From Flavobacteriales bacterium UBA1993 (GTDB taxonomy: Bacteria; Bacteroidota; Bacteroidia; Flavobacteriales_G; Salibacteraceae): a DNA stretch of 64,000 bases. A program made the translations under genes and the position numbers. The DNA is taken from contig DDCZ01000023.1 of assembly GCA_002336485.1 (NCBI GenBank), positions 122,823 to 186,822 on the forward strand, written 5' to 3'. The notes under the pieces are model-generated. The model was not told where the DNA came from and ran no database searches. It saw only the letters and a program-made list of their open reading frames with translations. The first letter of the stretch is position 1, and every line of letters begins with the position of its first letter. This document shows positions 17,610-27,167 of this stretch, in pieces.

Positions 17610-18404
17610 ATGCAGCAATACCACGATCTACTTCGTCACATTCTTAAAAACGGAACCCAGAAGGGCGACCGAACTGGCGTAGGCACCATCAGTACATTTG
17701 GATACCAAATGCGCTTTGACTTATCCGAAGGCTTCCCTGTTTTAACTACCAAGAAGCTTCACCTGAAGTCGATCATTCATGAATTGTTGTGGTTCTTACA
17801 AGGAGACACGAATATTGCCTACTTAAAGGAAAATGGCGTACGCATTTGGGATGAATGGGCAGATGCGGATGGCAATCTAGGGCCCGTATATGGTCATCAA
17901 TGGCGCTCTTGGCCAAACCACAATGGAGGGCAAATTGACCAAATCACCAAATTAGTAGATCAGTTAAAAACCAACCCAAATTCCAGAAGACACATTGTGA
18001 GTGCTTGGAATGTTGCAGACGTCGAACAAATGGCCTTACCTCCTTGCCATTGCCTCTTTCAATTTTACGTGGCAGACGGCAAGCTGAGTTGCCAATTGTA
18101 CCAACGAAGCGCAGATGCGTTTCTCGGCGTACCATTTAATATTGCCTCGTATGCACTTCTGACGCAAATGCTTGCGCAAGTTTGCGAATTGGAAGCCGGT
18201 GAGTTCATTCACACATTTGGAGATGTACATCTTTATTCTAATCACCTTGAACAAACAGAGCTTCAGCTGTCTCGTTCGTTTAGATCAATCCCCACGATGC
18301 AGATTAATCCTTTGGTTAAGGACATTTTCAGCTTCAAGTTTGAAGACTTTGAACTCGTCAATTATGATCCCCATCCACATATTAAAGCAAGCGTAGCCGT
18401 ATAA
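17610..18404 (+). CDS. thyA: Thymidylate synthase
   Basis: Converts dUMP to dTMP using methylenetetrahydrofolate and releases dihydrofolate. The active-site motif [13 protein letters not shown] contains the catalytic Cys146. Other signatures are [24 protein letters not shown] and the dUMP-binding [19 protein letters not shown]. 264 residues is the standard ThyA length. Its TAA overlaps the folA ATG by one base, coupling it to the enzyme that regenerates its cofactor. Confidence 0.98.
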   Translation: MQQYHDLLRHILKNGTQKGDRTGVGTISTFGYQMRFDLSEGFPVLTTKKLHLKSIIHELLWFLQGDTNIAYLKENGVRIWDEWADADGNLGPVYGHQWRSWPNHNGGQIDQITKLVDQLKTNPNSRRHIVSAWNVADVEQMALPPCHCLFQFYVADGKLSCQLYQRSADAFLGVPFNIASYALLTQMLAQVCELEAGEFIHTFGDVHLYSNHLEQTELQLSRSFRSIPTMQINPLVKDIFSFKFEDFELVNYDPHPHIKASVAV

Positions 18405-18910
18405 TGATCATTTCCTTAATTGCGGCCATAGCCCAAAACAACGTAATCGGTCGAGACGGCGATTTGCCATGGCACCTACCTGTGGACCTTCGCTATTTTT
18501 CTCGAACAACGCGCGGTCATCATGTAGTAATGGGGCGAAAAAATTTTGATTCTATTCCAGAAAAGTATCGCCCCCTCCCTCATCGCCCAAATATCATTGT
18601 TACACGAAACACATCGTTTCATGCCAAGGATGTAATTATAAAACATGACATACAATCTGCGATAGACTACGCCCGATCTCAAGATGAGAGTGAGTTATTT
18701 ATTATCGGTGGAGGAGATATCTATATGCAAACGATAGATCTAGCAGACAAACTGTATCTCACTCATGTGATGGCCCTACCCAGTGGTGACACACATTTCC
18801 CAACCTTCGACAAGAACGATTGGTCAACCAAAACTGTACTTGAACAAGCTGTAGATGATGTACACAATTGTGCATTCAAAACCTTGGAGTATACTCGAAT
18901 CAAACGATAG
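18404..18910 (+). CDS. folA: Dihydrofolate reductase
   Basis: Reduces dihydrofolate made by ThyA back to tetrahydrofolate with NADPH. The N-terminal signature IAQNNVIGRDGDLPWHLPVD includes the substrate-binding acidic position of the family. VVMGRKNFDSIP and FIIGGGDIYMQTIDLADKLY supply the cofactor site. 168 residues is normal. Translationally coupled to thyA. Confidence 0.97.
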   Translation: MIISLIAAIAQNNVIGRDGDLPWHLPVDLRYFSRTTRGHHVVMGRKNFDSIPEKYRPLPHRPNIIVTRNTSFHAKDVIIKHDIQSAIDYARSQDESELFIIGGGDIYMQTIDLADKLYLTHVMALPSGDTHFPTFDKNDWSTKTVLEQAVDDVHNCAFKTLEYTRIKR

Positions 18911-18941
18911 CGACCATTCATTACATTTGTTCGATTCACGA

Positions 18942-19802
18942 ATGTTAAAAACTACATCATATTTACGGCTGCTCTCATTGATTACAGTGTGTGTGCTTGG
19001 GATCGCGGGACTAAGCGGCTGCAACAATTCTGAACGTGACGAGGATCTTGAAACCCTTACTGCACGTGAGGTATCCTTGGCCTACCACATTTTTGATGAT
19101 GCTTTCAGAGAAGTTCATCGCTTTGCAATGCGCGATTCGCTCATTAACGATACAGGAATTGACCAGTGGTTTAATTCATGTATTGAAAGAGCCACGGTTA
19201 GCGACACAGCAGCAATATTCCCATTGTATCTAGAGATTAACTATGGAGGCAAAGACAATCTATGCGACGATGGATTTGAGCGGTTTGGAATACTTGAAGC
19301 TTCATTTAGCGGTAAATACCTGAACAAGGGTACTGTTGTTGAAATAACATTTGACGAATACTACAAGGACGATTTCAATGTTAAAGGAACATCCCGAATC
19401 ACAAATCTTGGCCTAAACTCAAATGGGTATATGACCTATTTATGGGAAGTTGAAGGAGGAAGAATCACAAGTACGAATACCGACTACACTTGGGAAGGAG
19501 TGCACAGAAAATATTGGGTTGCTGGCCGATCTAACAACAGCCAAGGCGAAGTGGACGATGATGTTTTCCTAATTAAAGGAATTGCAACTGGCAGAAATAC
19601 GCGTGGAAACACGTTCGTGAATGAGATCACAGAAGCTTATACTTCGGACCTTTCTTGTCAATGGTTTACAAGTGGAAGGTCTGGAATTTCTGTACCTAAC
19701 TTGGAATACAGAACATTGAATTACGGAGAGTCCGCTGATTGCGATAACAAGTTGATTGAACGTCGCAACAACACCTATTTCCATTTAGAAATACCCTACT
19801 AA
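18942..19802 (+). CDS. Putative lipoprotein of unknown function
   Basis: A 286-residue predicted lipoprotein: the signal segment is followed by the lipobox GLSGC, then an acidic stretch. The open frame runs upstream into folA (to 18855), but ATG 18942 gives a proper lipoprotein signal, so I use it. The body has no motif I can name; it contains a few Cys and many beta-prone segments. It follows folA by 31 bases. Its stop codon interlocks with the clpX stop (4-base overlap, bases 19799-19802). Confidence 0.75.
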   Translation: MLKTTSYLRLLSLITVCVLGIAGLSGCNNSERDEDLETLTAREVSLAYHIFDDAFREVHRFAMRDSLINDTGIDQWFNSCIERATVSDTAAIFPLYLEINYGGKDNLCDDGFERFGILEASFSGKYLNKGTVVEITFDEYYKDDFNVKGTSRITNLGLNSNGYMTYLWEVEGGRITSTNTDYTWEGVHRKYWVAGRSNNSQGEVDDDVFLIKGIATGRNTRGNTFVNEITEAYTSDLSCQWFTSGRSGISVPNLEYRTLNYGESADCDNKLIERRNNTYFHLEIPY

Positions 19803-21049
19803 GCTGCTCTTAGCTTTCTGAACCCTGATTGATCAAACTTCTTCTTGGCGTATTCTATTGTAATCTTGAAGGCCTCCGGCTTAGGATCCATGGATGGCAT
19901 TTCATACATCGCATCCATCATTATTGCCTCGCATATGGACCGAAGACCTCTAGCACCTAGTTTGTAATCTAGCGCTTTATCCACGACATAATCTAGCACA
20001 TGCTTATCAAACGTGAGCTTAATGTCTTCCATCTCGAAAAGTCGAACATATTGCTTTATCAATGCATTCTTTGGCTCCGTTAGAATCCTGCGAAGGGCAG
20101 ACCTGTCTAAAGGATTCAAGAATGAAACCAATGGCAATCGTCCAATCAATTCAGGAATCAAACCATATTCACGTAAATCAGATGGGCTAATATATTGAAG
20201 AAGGTTCTCCTTCTCAATATCTTCCTCTTTTGCCTTGTTGCGGTATCCAATCGCACCTGTATTTAATCTTCTTGAGATGATTCTATCAATGCCGTCAAAA
20301 GCGCCTCCGCATATGAATAAAATATTCTTGGTGTCAACTTGAACTAATTTCTGCTCAGGATGCTTTCTACCACCCTGAGGGGGAACACCAACGGTTGAAC
20401 CTTCTAGTAACTTAAGCAATCCCTGTTGCACGCCTTCACCGCTCACATCACGAGTTATTGACGGGTTATCGCTCTTACGACTAATTTTATCAAGTTCATC
20501 GATAAACACAATACCGCGTTCGGCGGCCTCTACATTGTACTCAGAAGCTTGAAGAAGACGACTTAGTATGCTTTCCACATCCTCCCCAACATAACCTGCT
20601 TCGGTAAGAACTGTTGCATCCGCAATGCAAAATGGCACATTTAAAACCTTTGCTATTGTTCGAGCGAGTAATGTTTTACCTGTTCCGGTTTGGCCAACAA
20701 AGATCATGTTGCTCTTTTCTATAGTCACACCTTCCTCGTCGGATACATCCTTTTGGGAAATGCGCTTATAGTGATTATAAACCGCCACCGAGAGACTTCG
20801 TTTTGCCTCATCCTGCCCAATTACATATTCATCAAGGTGCATTTTGACATCCGCAGGTTTTAATAAATTGACACTGCCCAGAACTGTCTCCCGAAGACGT
20901 GTACTCATTTCTTCGTCCACAATGCGCGCTGCTTGTTGAATGCATCGGTCGCAAATGTGACCCGTTATTCCAGCAATCATTACGGCCGTTTCTCGCTTGT
21001 CACGACCACAAAAAGAGCACTTGATTTGTTCTTCGGTTTGAGCTGCCAT
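19799..21049 (-). CDS. clpX: ATP-dependent Clp protease ATP-binding subunit ClpX
   Basis: AAA+ unfoldase that feeds substrates to ClpP. The N-terminal zinc-binding domain has Cys11, Cys14, Cys33 and Cys36. Walker A is GQTGTGKT (119-126), the pore loop is GYVG (about 152-155), Walker B is VFIDELDK (about 181-188). 416 residues is the usual size. It is the last gene of a - strand tig-clpP-clpX operon; the clpP stop is 3 bases upstream of its start. Confidence 0.98.
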   Translation of the reverse strand: MAAQTEEQIKCSFCGRDKRETAVMIAGITGHICDRCIQQAARIVDEEMSTRLRETVLGSVNLLKPADVKMHLDEYVIGQDEAKRSLSVAVYNHYKRISQKDVSDEEGVTIEKSNMIFVGQTGTGKTLLARTIAKVLNVPFCIADATVLTEAGYVGEDVESILSRLLQASEYNVEAAERGIVFIDELDKISRKSDNPSITRDVSGEGVQQGLLKLLEGSTVGVPPQGGRKHPEQKLVQVDTKNILFICGGAFDGIDRIISRRLNTGAIGYRNKAKEEDIEKENLLQYISPSDLREYGLIPELIGRLPLVSFLNPLDRSALRRILTEPKNALIKQYVRLFEMEDIKLTFDKHVLDYVVDKALDYKLGARGLRSICEAIMMDAMYEMPSMDPKPEAFKITIEYAKKKFDQSGFRKLRAA

Positions 21050-21052
21050 ATC

Positions 21053-21730
21053 TTATTTCTTTCTGACCAAAACTTCGTCGATCATACCATAGGCTTGGGC
21101 TTCATCAGCCTTCATCCAATAGTCACGATCGCTATCTTCCCAAACCTTTTTCGGCTTTTGGCCCGAATGATTTGCGATAATATCGTAAAGTTCGTTTTTC
21201 AGTTTTTTAATTTCCTCTGCAGTAATTTCAATATCAGAGGCCTGTCCGCCAACACCACCCATTGGCTGATGAATCATGACACGAGCATGTCTTAAAGCTG
21301 TGCGCTTTTCCTTTTCACCGGCACAAAGAATAACTGCGGCCATAGAGGCCGCCATCCCTGTACATATTGTTGCTACATCGCAACCAATATATTGCATGGT
21401 GTCATAAATTCCCAATCCAGCATAGACTGATCCGCCGGGACTATTTATGTAAATCTGGATGTCTTTGCCCGAATCCGCAGACTCAAGAAAAAGAAGCTGT
21501 GCCTGAATTACATTGGCAATAAAATCATCTATTGGTAGTCCAAGAAATATGATTCTATCCATCATCAACCTCGAAAACACATCAACCTCTCGGAAGGGCA
21601 TTGGCCGTTCCTCGATAACCGTGCGAGTCATATCTGAAGGTGTGTTTGCCTTCATATAATCATCAACAGAAAGTCCGCTCATGCCTAAATGATGCACCGC
21701 GTATTTTCTAAACTCCTTTTCGTCTGTCAT
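21053..21730 (-). CDS. clpP: ATP-dependent Clp protease proteolytic subunit ClpP
   Basis: Self-compartmentalised serine protease subunit. Catalytic Ser129 lies in [15 protein letters not shown], His154 in [10 protein letters not shown], and the Asp is probably D203 in [12 protein letters not shown]. The oxyanion block [12 protein letters not shown] is intact. At 225 residues it has a slightly extended N-terminus, as in other Bacteroidota. Lies one base after tig and three bases before clpX in the same operon. Confidence 0.98.
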   Translation of the reverse strand: MTDEKEFRKYAVHHLGMSGLSVDDYMKANTPSDMTRTVIEERPMPFREVDVFSRLMMDRIIFLGLPIDDFIANVIQAQLLFLESADSGKDIQIYINSPGGSVYAGLGIYDTMQYIGCDVATICTGMAASMAAVILCAGEKEKRTALRHARVMIHQPMGGVGGQASDIEITAEEIKKLKNELYDIIANHSGQKPKKVWEDSDRDYWMKADEAQAYGMIDEVLVRKK

Positions 21731-21731
21731 T

Positions 21732-23138
21732 TTAGAATTTTAAAAGATTCGAAACTTGATCCATGAAATTCCCTTTCTCTTGTTTCGTGGAGGCTAATTT
21801 AACGAATTCATCAAACGAAACTTCCTTGTCAGTGATCTTGACTGTATCCTTATAGAAGGCCATAATTCGTTCGTCTAGAATTTGATCGTATATCTTTCGC
21901 ACCTCTTCCTCCTTCTGAAGGAAGTTCTGAGCGAACTGATCCAGCATTTTATCGTCCATTTCTTGCTGACCAAAACTTGCAAATTGGGCCTTAATATTCT
22001 CCTTAACTCGGGCCTGAATTTCTGGAAACTCAACCTTTATCTCGTTGTCCTTGGCAATTTTAGATTCAATGATTTGCAATTGCAAATAGCGGCTATAGTC
22101 TACATACTCACGATCCAGGTCAGCTTCCGTAATTGGTTTTTCAGTATTTGCTGCGTTTTGAATCAACCATCTTTTTAGAAACTCATCGGGTAATTCAAGT
22201 TTTAGCTTATCGACCAAACGATCGGATACATCTCGTCTCAACTTCTTATCGGAATCCACCTCTAATTGTTTTTTCAAATCAGAGACAATACGCTCTCTAA
22301 ATTCAGCCTCGGTTGAGACCGCATTTGGCCCTAAAACTTGATCAAACAATTCTTGGTTCAATGCATGTGGATCAATTCTATGAATAGAATCCACTCTCAA
22401 TTCCCACTTCTTGGGGTATTCTGCTATTTCACCTAGCGAAATTCCGAGCATTGCGGTGAGGTCAGCGTCGCCCTTGGCTAACTTGCTTGGTTCAATTTCG
22501 AGGGTAGCCCCTACTTCTAAACCAATCATTTTTTTCTTCGCGTCTTTGTTATCTATATATTCAACAACGACTGTGCTATGATTGTGAAACCCACTTTCAG
22601 CCCTTCCACCCTCTTTATTGAGCGCGAAAAAGGTGCCGTAAACCATGTCCTTTTCGGTTGATTTGTCAACCTCCTCAGATTTACCAAACCTGCGTTGAAA
22701 GTCTCGTACATACTTTTCAACCAATTCATCGTCAATGTTGATTTGATATTTGCTGAACTTATCCTTCGCAGTTAGATCCACGGCAAACTGTGGAGCGAGG
22801 CCTAGATCATAACGAAACTCGTATTTCTGATTGAAGTTAAGGGAAAGATCTTCTAGGTCTTCTGGTAAGGGCTGACCGAGAATATCAATTTCATTTTCAC
22901 GGATGTGCGTGTTTAACTGCTCTGAAAGTATCTTATTAAGCTCCTCAGCGAGGACAGCCTTTCCATACATTTTCTTTGCTACTCCAAAAGGCACCTTACC
23001 TGGTCTAAACCCTTGCAGTGTCATTTTCTTTCGATAGTCATTCAGCACTTTGGTCACCGGTGATTCGTAATCCTCCGGCCCAATTTCAATCTTGATACGA
23101 GCATTCAGTGTATCGATATTTTCTTGCGTAACGTTCAT
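21732..23138 (-). CDS. tig: Trigger factor (ribosome-associated chaperone)
   Basis: Ribosome-bound chaperone/peptidyl-prolyl isomerase. The ribosome-binding region contains [20 protein letters not shown], the trigger-factor signature. A PPIase-like middle part and a long helical C-terminal domain rich in charged residues follow. 468 residues. The PPIase region lacks the canonical FKBP catalytic block, as in many Bacteroidota trigger factors, so isomerase activity is uncertain. First gene of tig-clpP-clpX, the usual chaperone/protease operon. Confidence 0.95.
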   Translation of the reverse strand: MNVTQENIDTLNARIKIEIGPEDYESPVTKVLNDYRKKMTLQGFRPGKVPFGVAKKMYGKAVLAEELNKILSEQLNTHIRENEIDILGQPLPEDLEDLSLNFNQKYEFRYDLGLAPQFAVDLTAKDKFSKYQINIDDELVEKYVRDFQRRFGKSEEVDKSTEKDMVYGTFFALNKEGGRAESGFHNHSTVVVEYIDNKDAKKKMIGLEVGATLEIEPSKLAKGDADLTAMLGISLGEIAEYPKKWELRVDSIHRIDPHALNQELFDQVLGPNAVSTEAEFRERIVSDLKKQLEVDSDKKLRRDVSDRLVDKLKLELPDEFLKRWLIQNAANTEKPITEADLDREYVDYSRYLQLQIIESKIAKDNEIKVEFPEIQARVKENIKAQFASFGQQEMDDKMLDQFAQNFLQKEEEVRKIYDQILDERIMAFYKDTVKITDKEVSFDEFVKLASTKQEKGNFMDQVSNLLKF

Positions 23139-23160
23139 GTCTTTGATTCTAATCTAACAT

Positions 23161-23189
23161 AAAAAAAGACCGTGTTTAGGCGGTCTTTT
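23161..23189 (-). terminator. Terminator of the tRNA-Leu transcript
   Basis: On the - strand AAAAGACCG/CGGTCTTTTTTT forms a 9-base-pair stem with an 8-base loop and T-tract. It lies between the tRNA-Leu gene and tig, so it ends the tRNA transcript. Confidence 0.85.
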
Positions 23190-23238
23190 CATTCTCAGTT
23201 CAATAAATAAATTTTGCCAATATACTATTCGCACATTG

Positions 23239-23320
23239 TGCGGATGAAGGGACTCGAACCCCCACGCCTCGCGGCACTAGATCCTAAGTCTAGCGCGTCT
23301 ACCAATTTCGCCACATCCGC
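23239..23320 (-). tRNA. tRNA-Leu (anticodon UAG)
   Basis: The reverse complement folds as a class II tRNA: acceptor GCGGATG/CATCCGC, D-arm with GGTAGACGC, anticodon stem CTAGA/TCTAG around loop CTTAGGA (anticodon TAG), a long variable arm typical of Leu, and the T-arm GGGGGTTCGAGTCCC. The discriminator base is A and CCA is not encoded. A dedicated terminator follows. Confidence 0.96.
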
Positions 23321-23426
23321 GGTAAAAGAACTGCCTTTAAAAAAGGATCGCAAAGATATAATTATTCATCCATCTATATCCCTCAAAAATGTTTTCGAAA
23401 ATTACCTTTGCGTAGGCTTCAAAAAA

Positions 23427-24317
23427 ATGAAAATAGACCCCAAATCCACCCCGACTCCAAAGCTCCATGGCTATCTACTTGATTCAATCGGGCCAAGACC
23501 GATTGCCTTCGTAAGCACCGTGGATGCAGAAGGAAGATCAAACTTAAGTCCATTCAGCTTTTTCAATGTTTTTAGCGCCAATCCTCCTATTGCAATTTTC
23601 TCCCCTGCTCGACGAGGTCGGGACAATACGACCAAGCACACATTTGAAAATGTAAAGGCCACCAAGGAAGCCGTAATCAACGTGGTCAATTATTCAATTG
23701 TGGAGCAGATGTCCCTCTCGAGCACAGAATATGCCGCTGGCGTAGACGAATTTGTGAAAGCAGGTCTCACTCCAATTGATTCTGAATTTGTTTCCCCTAA
23801 AAGGGTAAAAGAGTCGCCTGTGCAACTAGAATGCAAGGTTAAGGAGGTTATCGAACTTGGAACAGAAGGTGGAGCAGGGAACCTCGTAATCTGTGAGGTA
23901 GTATTGATCCACGTTGATGAATCCATCCTCAATGAAAATGACAGAATTGACCAACATAAAATTGACTTAGTCGGCAGATTAGGCGGAAACTGGTATACTC
24001 GAGCCAGCGGTGACGCATTGTTTGAGATTACGAAGCCTTTAGCCAAACTGGGCATTGGTGTTGATCAAATCCCCGCAGACATCAAATTGAGCAAGGTGTT
24101 ATCTGGCAACAATTTAGGTCAATTGGGCAATGTTGAAGAATTACCGAATGAGACGGATGTCAATGATTTTAGACTGACGGAATTGGCGGAAATCTTCTTA
24201 GAATTTGAAGATGATTCGATAAATCTCGAAACCGCTCTGCATGAAAAGGCAAAGAAATATTTAGAACAAGGGCAAGTGCCAGAGGCATGGATGACCCTAT
24301 TAGCATTTAATAATTGA
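23427..24317 (+). CDS. Flavin reductase-like (FMN-binding split barrel) protein
   Basis: A 296-residue protein of the COG1853 flavin reductase family: DSIGPRPIAFVSTVDAEGRS, LSPFSFFNVFSANPPIAIFS and the later VNVVNYSIVEQMS-type segment. These proteins bind FMN and reduce flavins or act in flavin-dependent oxygenases. The C-terminal about 90 residues are helical and lie beyond the barrel. The frame is open upstream to 23214 through the antisense of tRNA-Leu; ATG 23427 is the sensible start. A TAnnTTTG box (TACCTTTG, 23403-23410) lies just upstream. It precedes DUF3127 by one base. Confidence 0.88.
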   Translation: MKIDPKSTPTPKLHGYLLDSIGPRPIAFVSTVDAEGRSNLSPFSFFNVFSANPPIAIFSPARRGRDNTTKHTFENVKATKEAVINVVNYSIVEQMSLSSTEYAAGVDEFVKAGLTPIDSEFVSPKRVKESPVQLECKVKEVIELGTEGGAGNLVICEVVLIHVDESILNENDRIDQHKIDLVGRLGGNWYTRASGDALFEITKPLAKLGIGVDQIPADIKLSKVLSGNNLGQLGNVEELPNETDVNDFRLTELAEIFLEFEDDSINLETALHEKAKKYLEQGQVPEAWMTLLAFNN

Positions 24318-24318
24318 T

Positions 24319-24672
24319 ATGGAAATAGAAGGAAGCGTAAAGCTCATTTTTGAAACACAGACATTTAACTCAGGATTCCAGAAACGCGAATTCGTTATCA
24401 CTACGAAAGAGCAATATCCACAGGACATTAAGTTTGAATTGGTCAAAGATCGTATCGACCTCGTGGACGCATACAATCCAGGAGATGACTTGAAAGTCCA
24501 TTTTAACATCCGCGGAAACGAGTACAACGGAAAATACTTCGTAAACCTCCAAGCTTGGCGAATCGAAGCAATTGCACCTCAAGCTGCGGAGCCCGTTGAC
24601 TTTGGCAGTGCGGGGCTTCCAGAGGAGCCACCAATGGCAGATGATGGAGCCGAGGATGACTTACCGTTTTAA
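24319..24672 (+). CDS. DUF3127 domain protein
   Basis: A 117-residue protein of the Bacteroidota DUF3127 family. Its core (GSVKLIFETQTFNSGFQKRE, PGDDLKVHFNIRGNEYNGKYF, NLQAWRI) is an OB-like beta fold reminiscent of single-stranded-DNA-binding proteins. The acidic tail ending EDDLPF strongly recalls the SSB C-terminal tip. A nucleic-acid role is my inference from fold and tail. Starts one base after the flavin reductase stop. The stop is in the same frame as the next gene, whose TTG start is 6 bases further. Confidence 0.88.
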   Translation: MEIEGSVKLIFETQTFNSGFQKREFVITTKEQYPQDIKFELVKDRIDLVDAYNPGDDLKVHFNIRGNEYNGKYFVNLQAWRIEAIAPQAAEPVDFGSAGLPEEPPMADDGAEDDLPF

Positions 24673-24678
24673 TCCGTT

Positions 24679-26058
24679 TTGCTTGAGGGCTACATACGGC
24701 TTGTAAGACGGGTTTTACCATCCCCTTTCAGTATTGCAATTGCCTTAACCGTCCTCAGCTTTTTAGCTGTTTTCATCTTAAACGTCAGCAATACCAACGA
24801 TTTTCAGATAGTTGAAACGTTAGATTGGTGGGCAAGCGGTCTCTGGACACCGTCATTAATGGTATTTGCCATGCAAATGATGTTGATGCTTGTATTGGGC
24901 CATGCCCTTGCCTTGAGCCCTGTATTTGAATCTAAAATTGCTCAAATCACAGCGCGTTGCTATACATCTTCACAAGCTGCCGCCGTCGTATGTTTTTTTG
25001 CACTGACTGTTGGCCTCTTTAATTGGGGACTCGGGTTAATATTTGGCGCGATCCTCGCCCGAAAAATGGGAGAAAGCTTTACCTCAAGATCTCTCAAACT
25101 CAATTATCCGTTAATCGGCGCTGCTGGATACGCTGCCCTTATGATCTGGCATGGTGGCCTATCAGGATCATCACTAATAAAAGTCGCGGAGGCCGGGAAT
25201 CTGCACGATTTAATGGCCGGATCACTAACATCCGCAGAACTCAAACTATTGCCAGATTCCATTGGAATCGACCTGACCGTATTCAGTTTTGGTAATATCT
25301 TGATTAATCTGTGCGTGCTTTCCATTCTTCCATTGGCTCTATTCCTGATTGGAAAAAAACAGATGACCACTTCCATTCGAGTGGAATCTCATAACGCCAC
25401 ACATGAATTAGAGCGTGAGGATCTTATTGGAGCTGAAAAATTTGACCATAGTCGTGTGGCTATTGTGGTAGTTGGAATACTTGCACTTAGTTATTGTGCC
25501 TATCTGATGTTCTTTTCTGGGAAATCAATTCTATCATTTTTCAATCCGAACAACATCAACTTTTTGCTCTTAGCGCTGTGTCTAGCTCTTCATAAAAACT
25601 TCCTCTCATTCTTATCGGCCATCAATGCCGCAATTGGAGGTGCGAGCGGAATCCTGATTCAATTCCCGCTATACTTTGGGATAATGGGATTATTTAAAGA
25701 GAGTGGCCTGATATTAACTTTTAGCGACTTCTTCGTATCAATTAGCAACTCCGCATCCTATCCAATCTTCACATATTTGAGCGCAGGATTGGTAAATATT
25801 TTTGTACCGAGTGGCGGCGGCCAATGGGTGGTTCAAGGACCAATAATAATTAAGGCCGCCTTAGAGCTAGGGGTCCCACTCGAAAAAAGCATTCTTGCCT
25901 TGGCATACGGCGATCAGATTACGAACATGCTTCAACCCTTTTGGGCACTACCCCTACTTGGCATCACAGGATTAAGCGCACGTCATATTTTACCCTATAC
26001 TTTAATCATGTTTTTTGTCGGTTTTTTCATTTACATGATCGGCTTACTCCTCATGTAG
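24679..26058 (+). CDS. Short-chain fatty acid transporter (AtoE family)
   Basis: A 459-residue polytopic membrane protein of the AtoE/TIGR00366 type, proposed to import short-chain fatty acids such as butyrate or acetoacetate. The family blocks are FNWGLGLIFGAILARKMG, YAALMIWHGGLSGSSLIKVAE and VPSGGGQWVVQGPII. No ATG lies near the start; TTG at 24679, 6 bases after the preceding in-frame stop, gives a conventional N-terminus (LEGYIRLVRRVLPSPFSIAI). Convergent with the glycosyltransferase at only 2 bases distance. Confidence 0.9.
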   Translation: MLEGYIRLVRRVLPSPFSIAIALTVLSFLAVFILNVSNTNDFQIVETLDWWASGLWTPSLMVFAMQMMLMLVLGHALALSPVFESKIAQITARCYTSSQAAAVVCFFALTVGLFNWGLGLIFGAILARKMGESFTSRSLKLNYPLIGAAGYAALMIWHGGLSGSSLIKVAEAGNLHDLMAGSLTSAELKLLPDSIGIDLTVFSFGNILINLCVLSILPLALFLIGKKQMTTSIRVESHNATHELEREDLIGAEKFDHSRVAIVVVGILALSYCAYLMFFSGKSILSFFNPNNINFLLLALCLALHKNFLSFLSAINAAIGGASGILIQFPLYFGIMGLFKESGLILTFSDFFVSISNSASYPIFTYLSAGLVNIFVPSGGGQWVVQGPIIIKAALELGVPLEKSILALAYGDQITNMLQPFWALPLLGITGLSARHILPYTLIMFFVGFFIYMIGLLLM

Positions 26059-26060
26059 GT

Positions 26061-27167
26061 CTACATCTTATATGTCCTACCTTTCCAATTGAATCCAATT
26101 CCAATTATTGATGCAGCGCCAATAATGGAAACATATAATGGATAGCAAATGGTGAGGATGATTGAGGATAGCGGGGAATGATGGAAGGCATATTTATGAA
26201 ACCATTTTCTATGAAAAGAAAACTCAACCAACCACTTCCCAAAAAGAAACAGAAACAACCAGAAGTGGCCATCAATAAACGGCAGCAATAACCAGACACT
26301 GACAGAAACTAGATTCAATCCAAAAATCAAACCTGCAAACCCGCGATTTATAAACTTTGAATAGTTTGATGATTTTGACGCCCATCGAACACGTTGGGCA
26401 AAAAACATCGCGCTTGTCTTCGGAAATCTAGCGATTACAGCATGTTCGCGATAGTACCCTGACACATATTCGTTTTGAGACAAACTCTGAGCAAAAAAGA
26501 CATCGTCGCCACTTGCCAACCTTGACTCTAGGGTTGCAGCAAACCTTCCTTTCATTGAACCCTGAATCATCATGTTAGCGCCATTTACCATTAACGCATT
26601 TCCATGATTTAAAAAGGCCTCGCTTACGAGTTGGGTATTGAGATTTTCTGCGGCAAGAACCTTAGTCAAAAGCCCTTCCTCTTCATAAACTACGGGGCCA
26701 AAAGCAACCGAACAGTTTGATTGCTGTAGGGTCCTAAACATGTTTATAATTGTCCCTTTTTGAAGGAGAACATCACCATCACAGAGATAAAGCAACTCCT
26801 CGCTAATACGGGAGAGGCCATGACGGATAGCGGCTTTCTTCCCAACTCCTTCCAATAGGGGCAGCACTTGAATACTCAACTTTGATGTTCGCGAAAAGTC
26901 TTCTATGACCTTTGCTGTCTCATCGGCAGAGTGGTCATCCACAATATAAACCGTTGTGTTTTTCGGCAGCCATTCTTGACCTTCAATCGAAGCAAGGCAA
27001 AATTGAATCAATTCTTCCTCATTGCGGACGGCAATCAGAATAGCAAATGATTCCGGCTCATCGGAGGGATCGGATGTTCCTACACGTTCGCTCGCTGACA
27101 CGCCCTTGTCGATCCAAAAAAAAACAAGAGCCCAGATCAGCAATGCAAAAAAGTAGATCCAAATCAT
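26061..27167 (-). CDS. Membrane-associated family 2 glycosyltransferase
   Basis: A GT2-type glycosyltransferase, 368 residues. One N-terminal membrane segment precedes the GT-A domain: FAILIAVRNEEELIQFCLAS, then VYIVDDHSADET (first Asp motif) and LYLCDGDVLLQKG (DxD-like). The acceptor-site region includes GDDVFFAQSL and RVRWASKSS (QxxRW-like). Two to three hydrophobic segments end the protein. Substrate unknown. It overlaps the upstream flippase-like gene by 4 bases, so the two probably act on one lipid-linked or surface glycan. Confidence 0.9.
   Translation of the reverse strand: MIWIYFFALLIWALVFFWIDKGVSASERVGTSDPSDEPESFAILIAVRNEEELIQFCLASIEGQEWLPKNTTVYIVDDHSADETAKVIEDFSRTSKLSIQVLPLLEGVGKKAAIRHGLSRISEELLYLCDGDVLLQKGTIINMFRTLQQSNCSVAFGPVVYEEEGLLTKVLAAENLNTQLVSEAFLNHGNALMVNGANMMIQGSMKGRFAATLESRLASGDDVFFAQSLSQNEYVSGYYREHAVIARFPKTSAMFFAQRVRWASKSSNYSKFINRGFAGLIFGLNLVSVSVWLLLPFIDGHFWLFLFLFGKWLVEFSFHRKWFHKYAFHHSPLSSIILTICYPLYVSIIGAASIIGIGFNWKGRTYKM

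Noticed and set aside
23214..23426. N-terminal extension of the flavin reductase frame
   Set aside because: It runs through the antisense of tRNA-Leu; the family N-terminus starts at ATG 23427.
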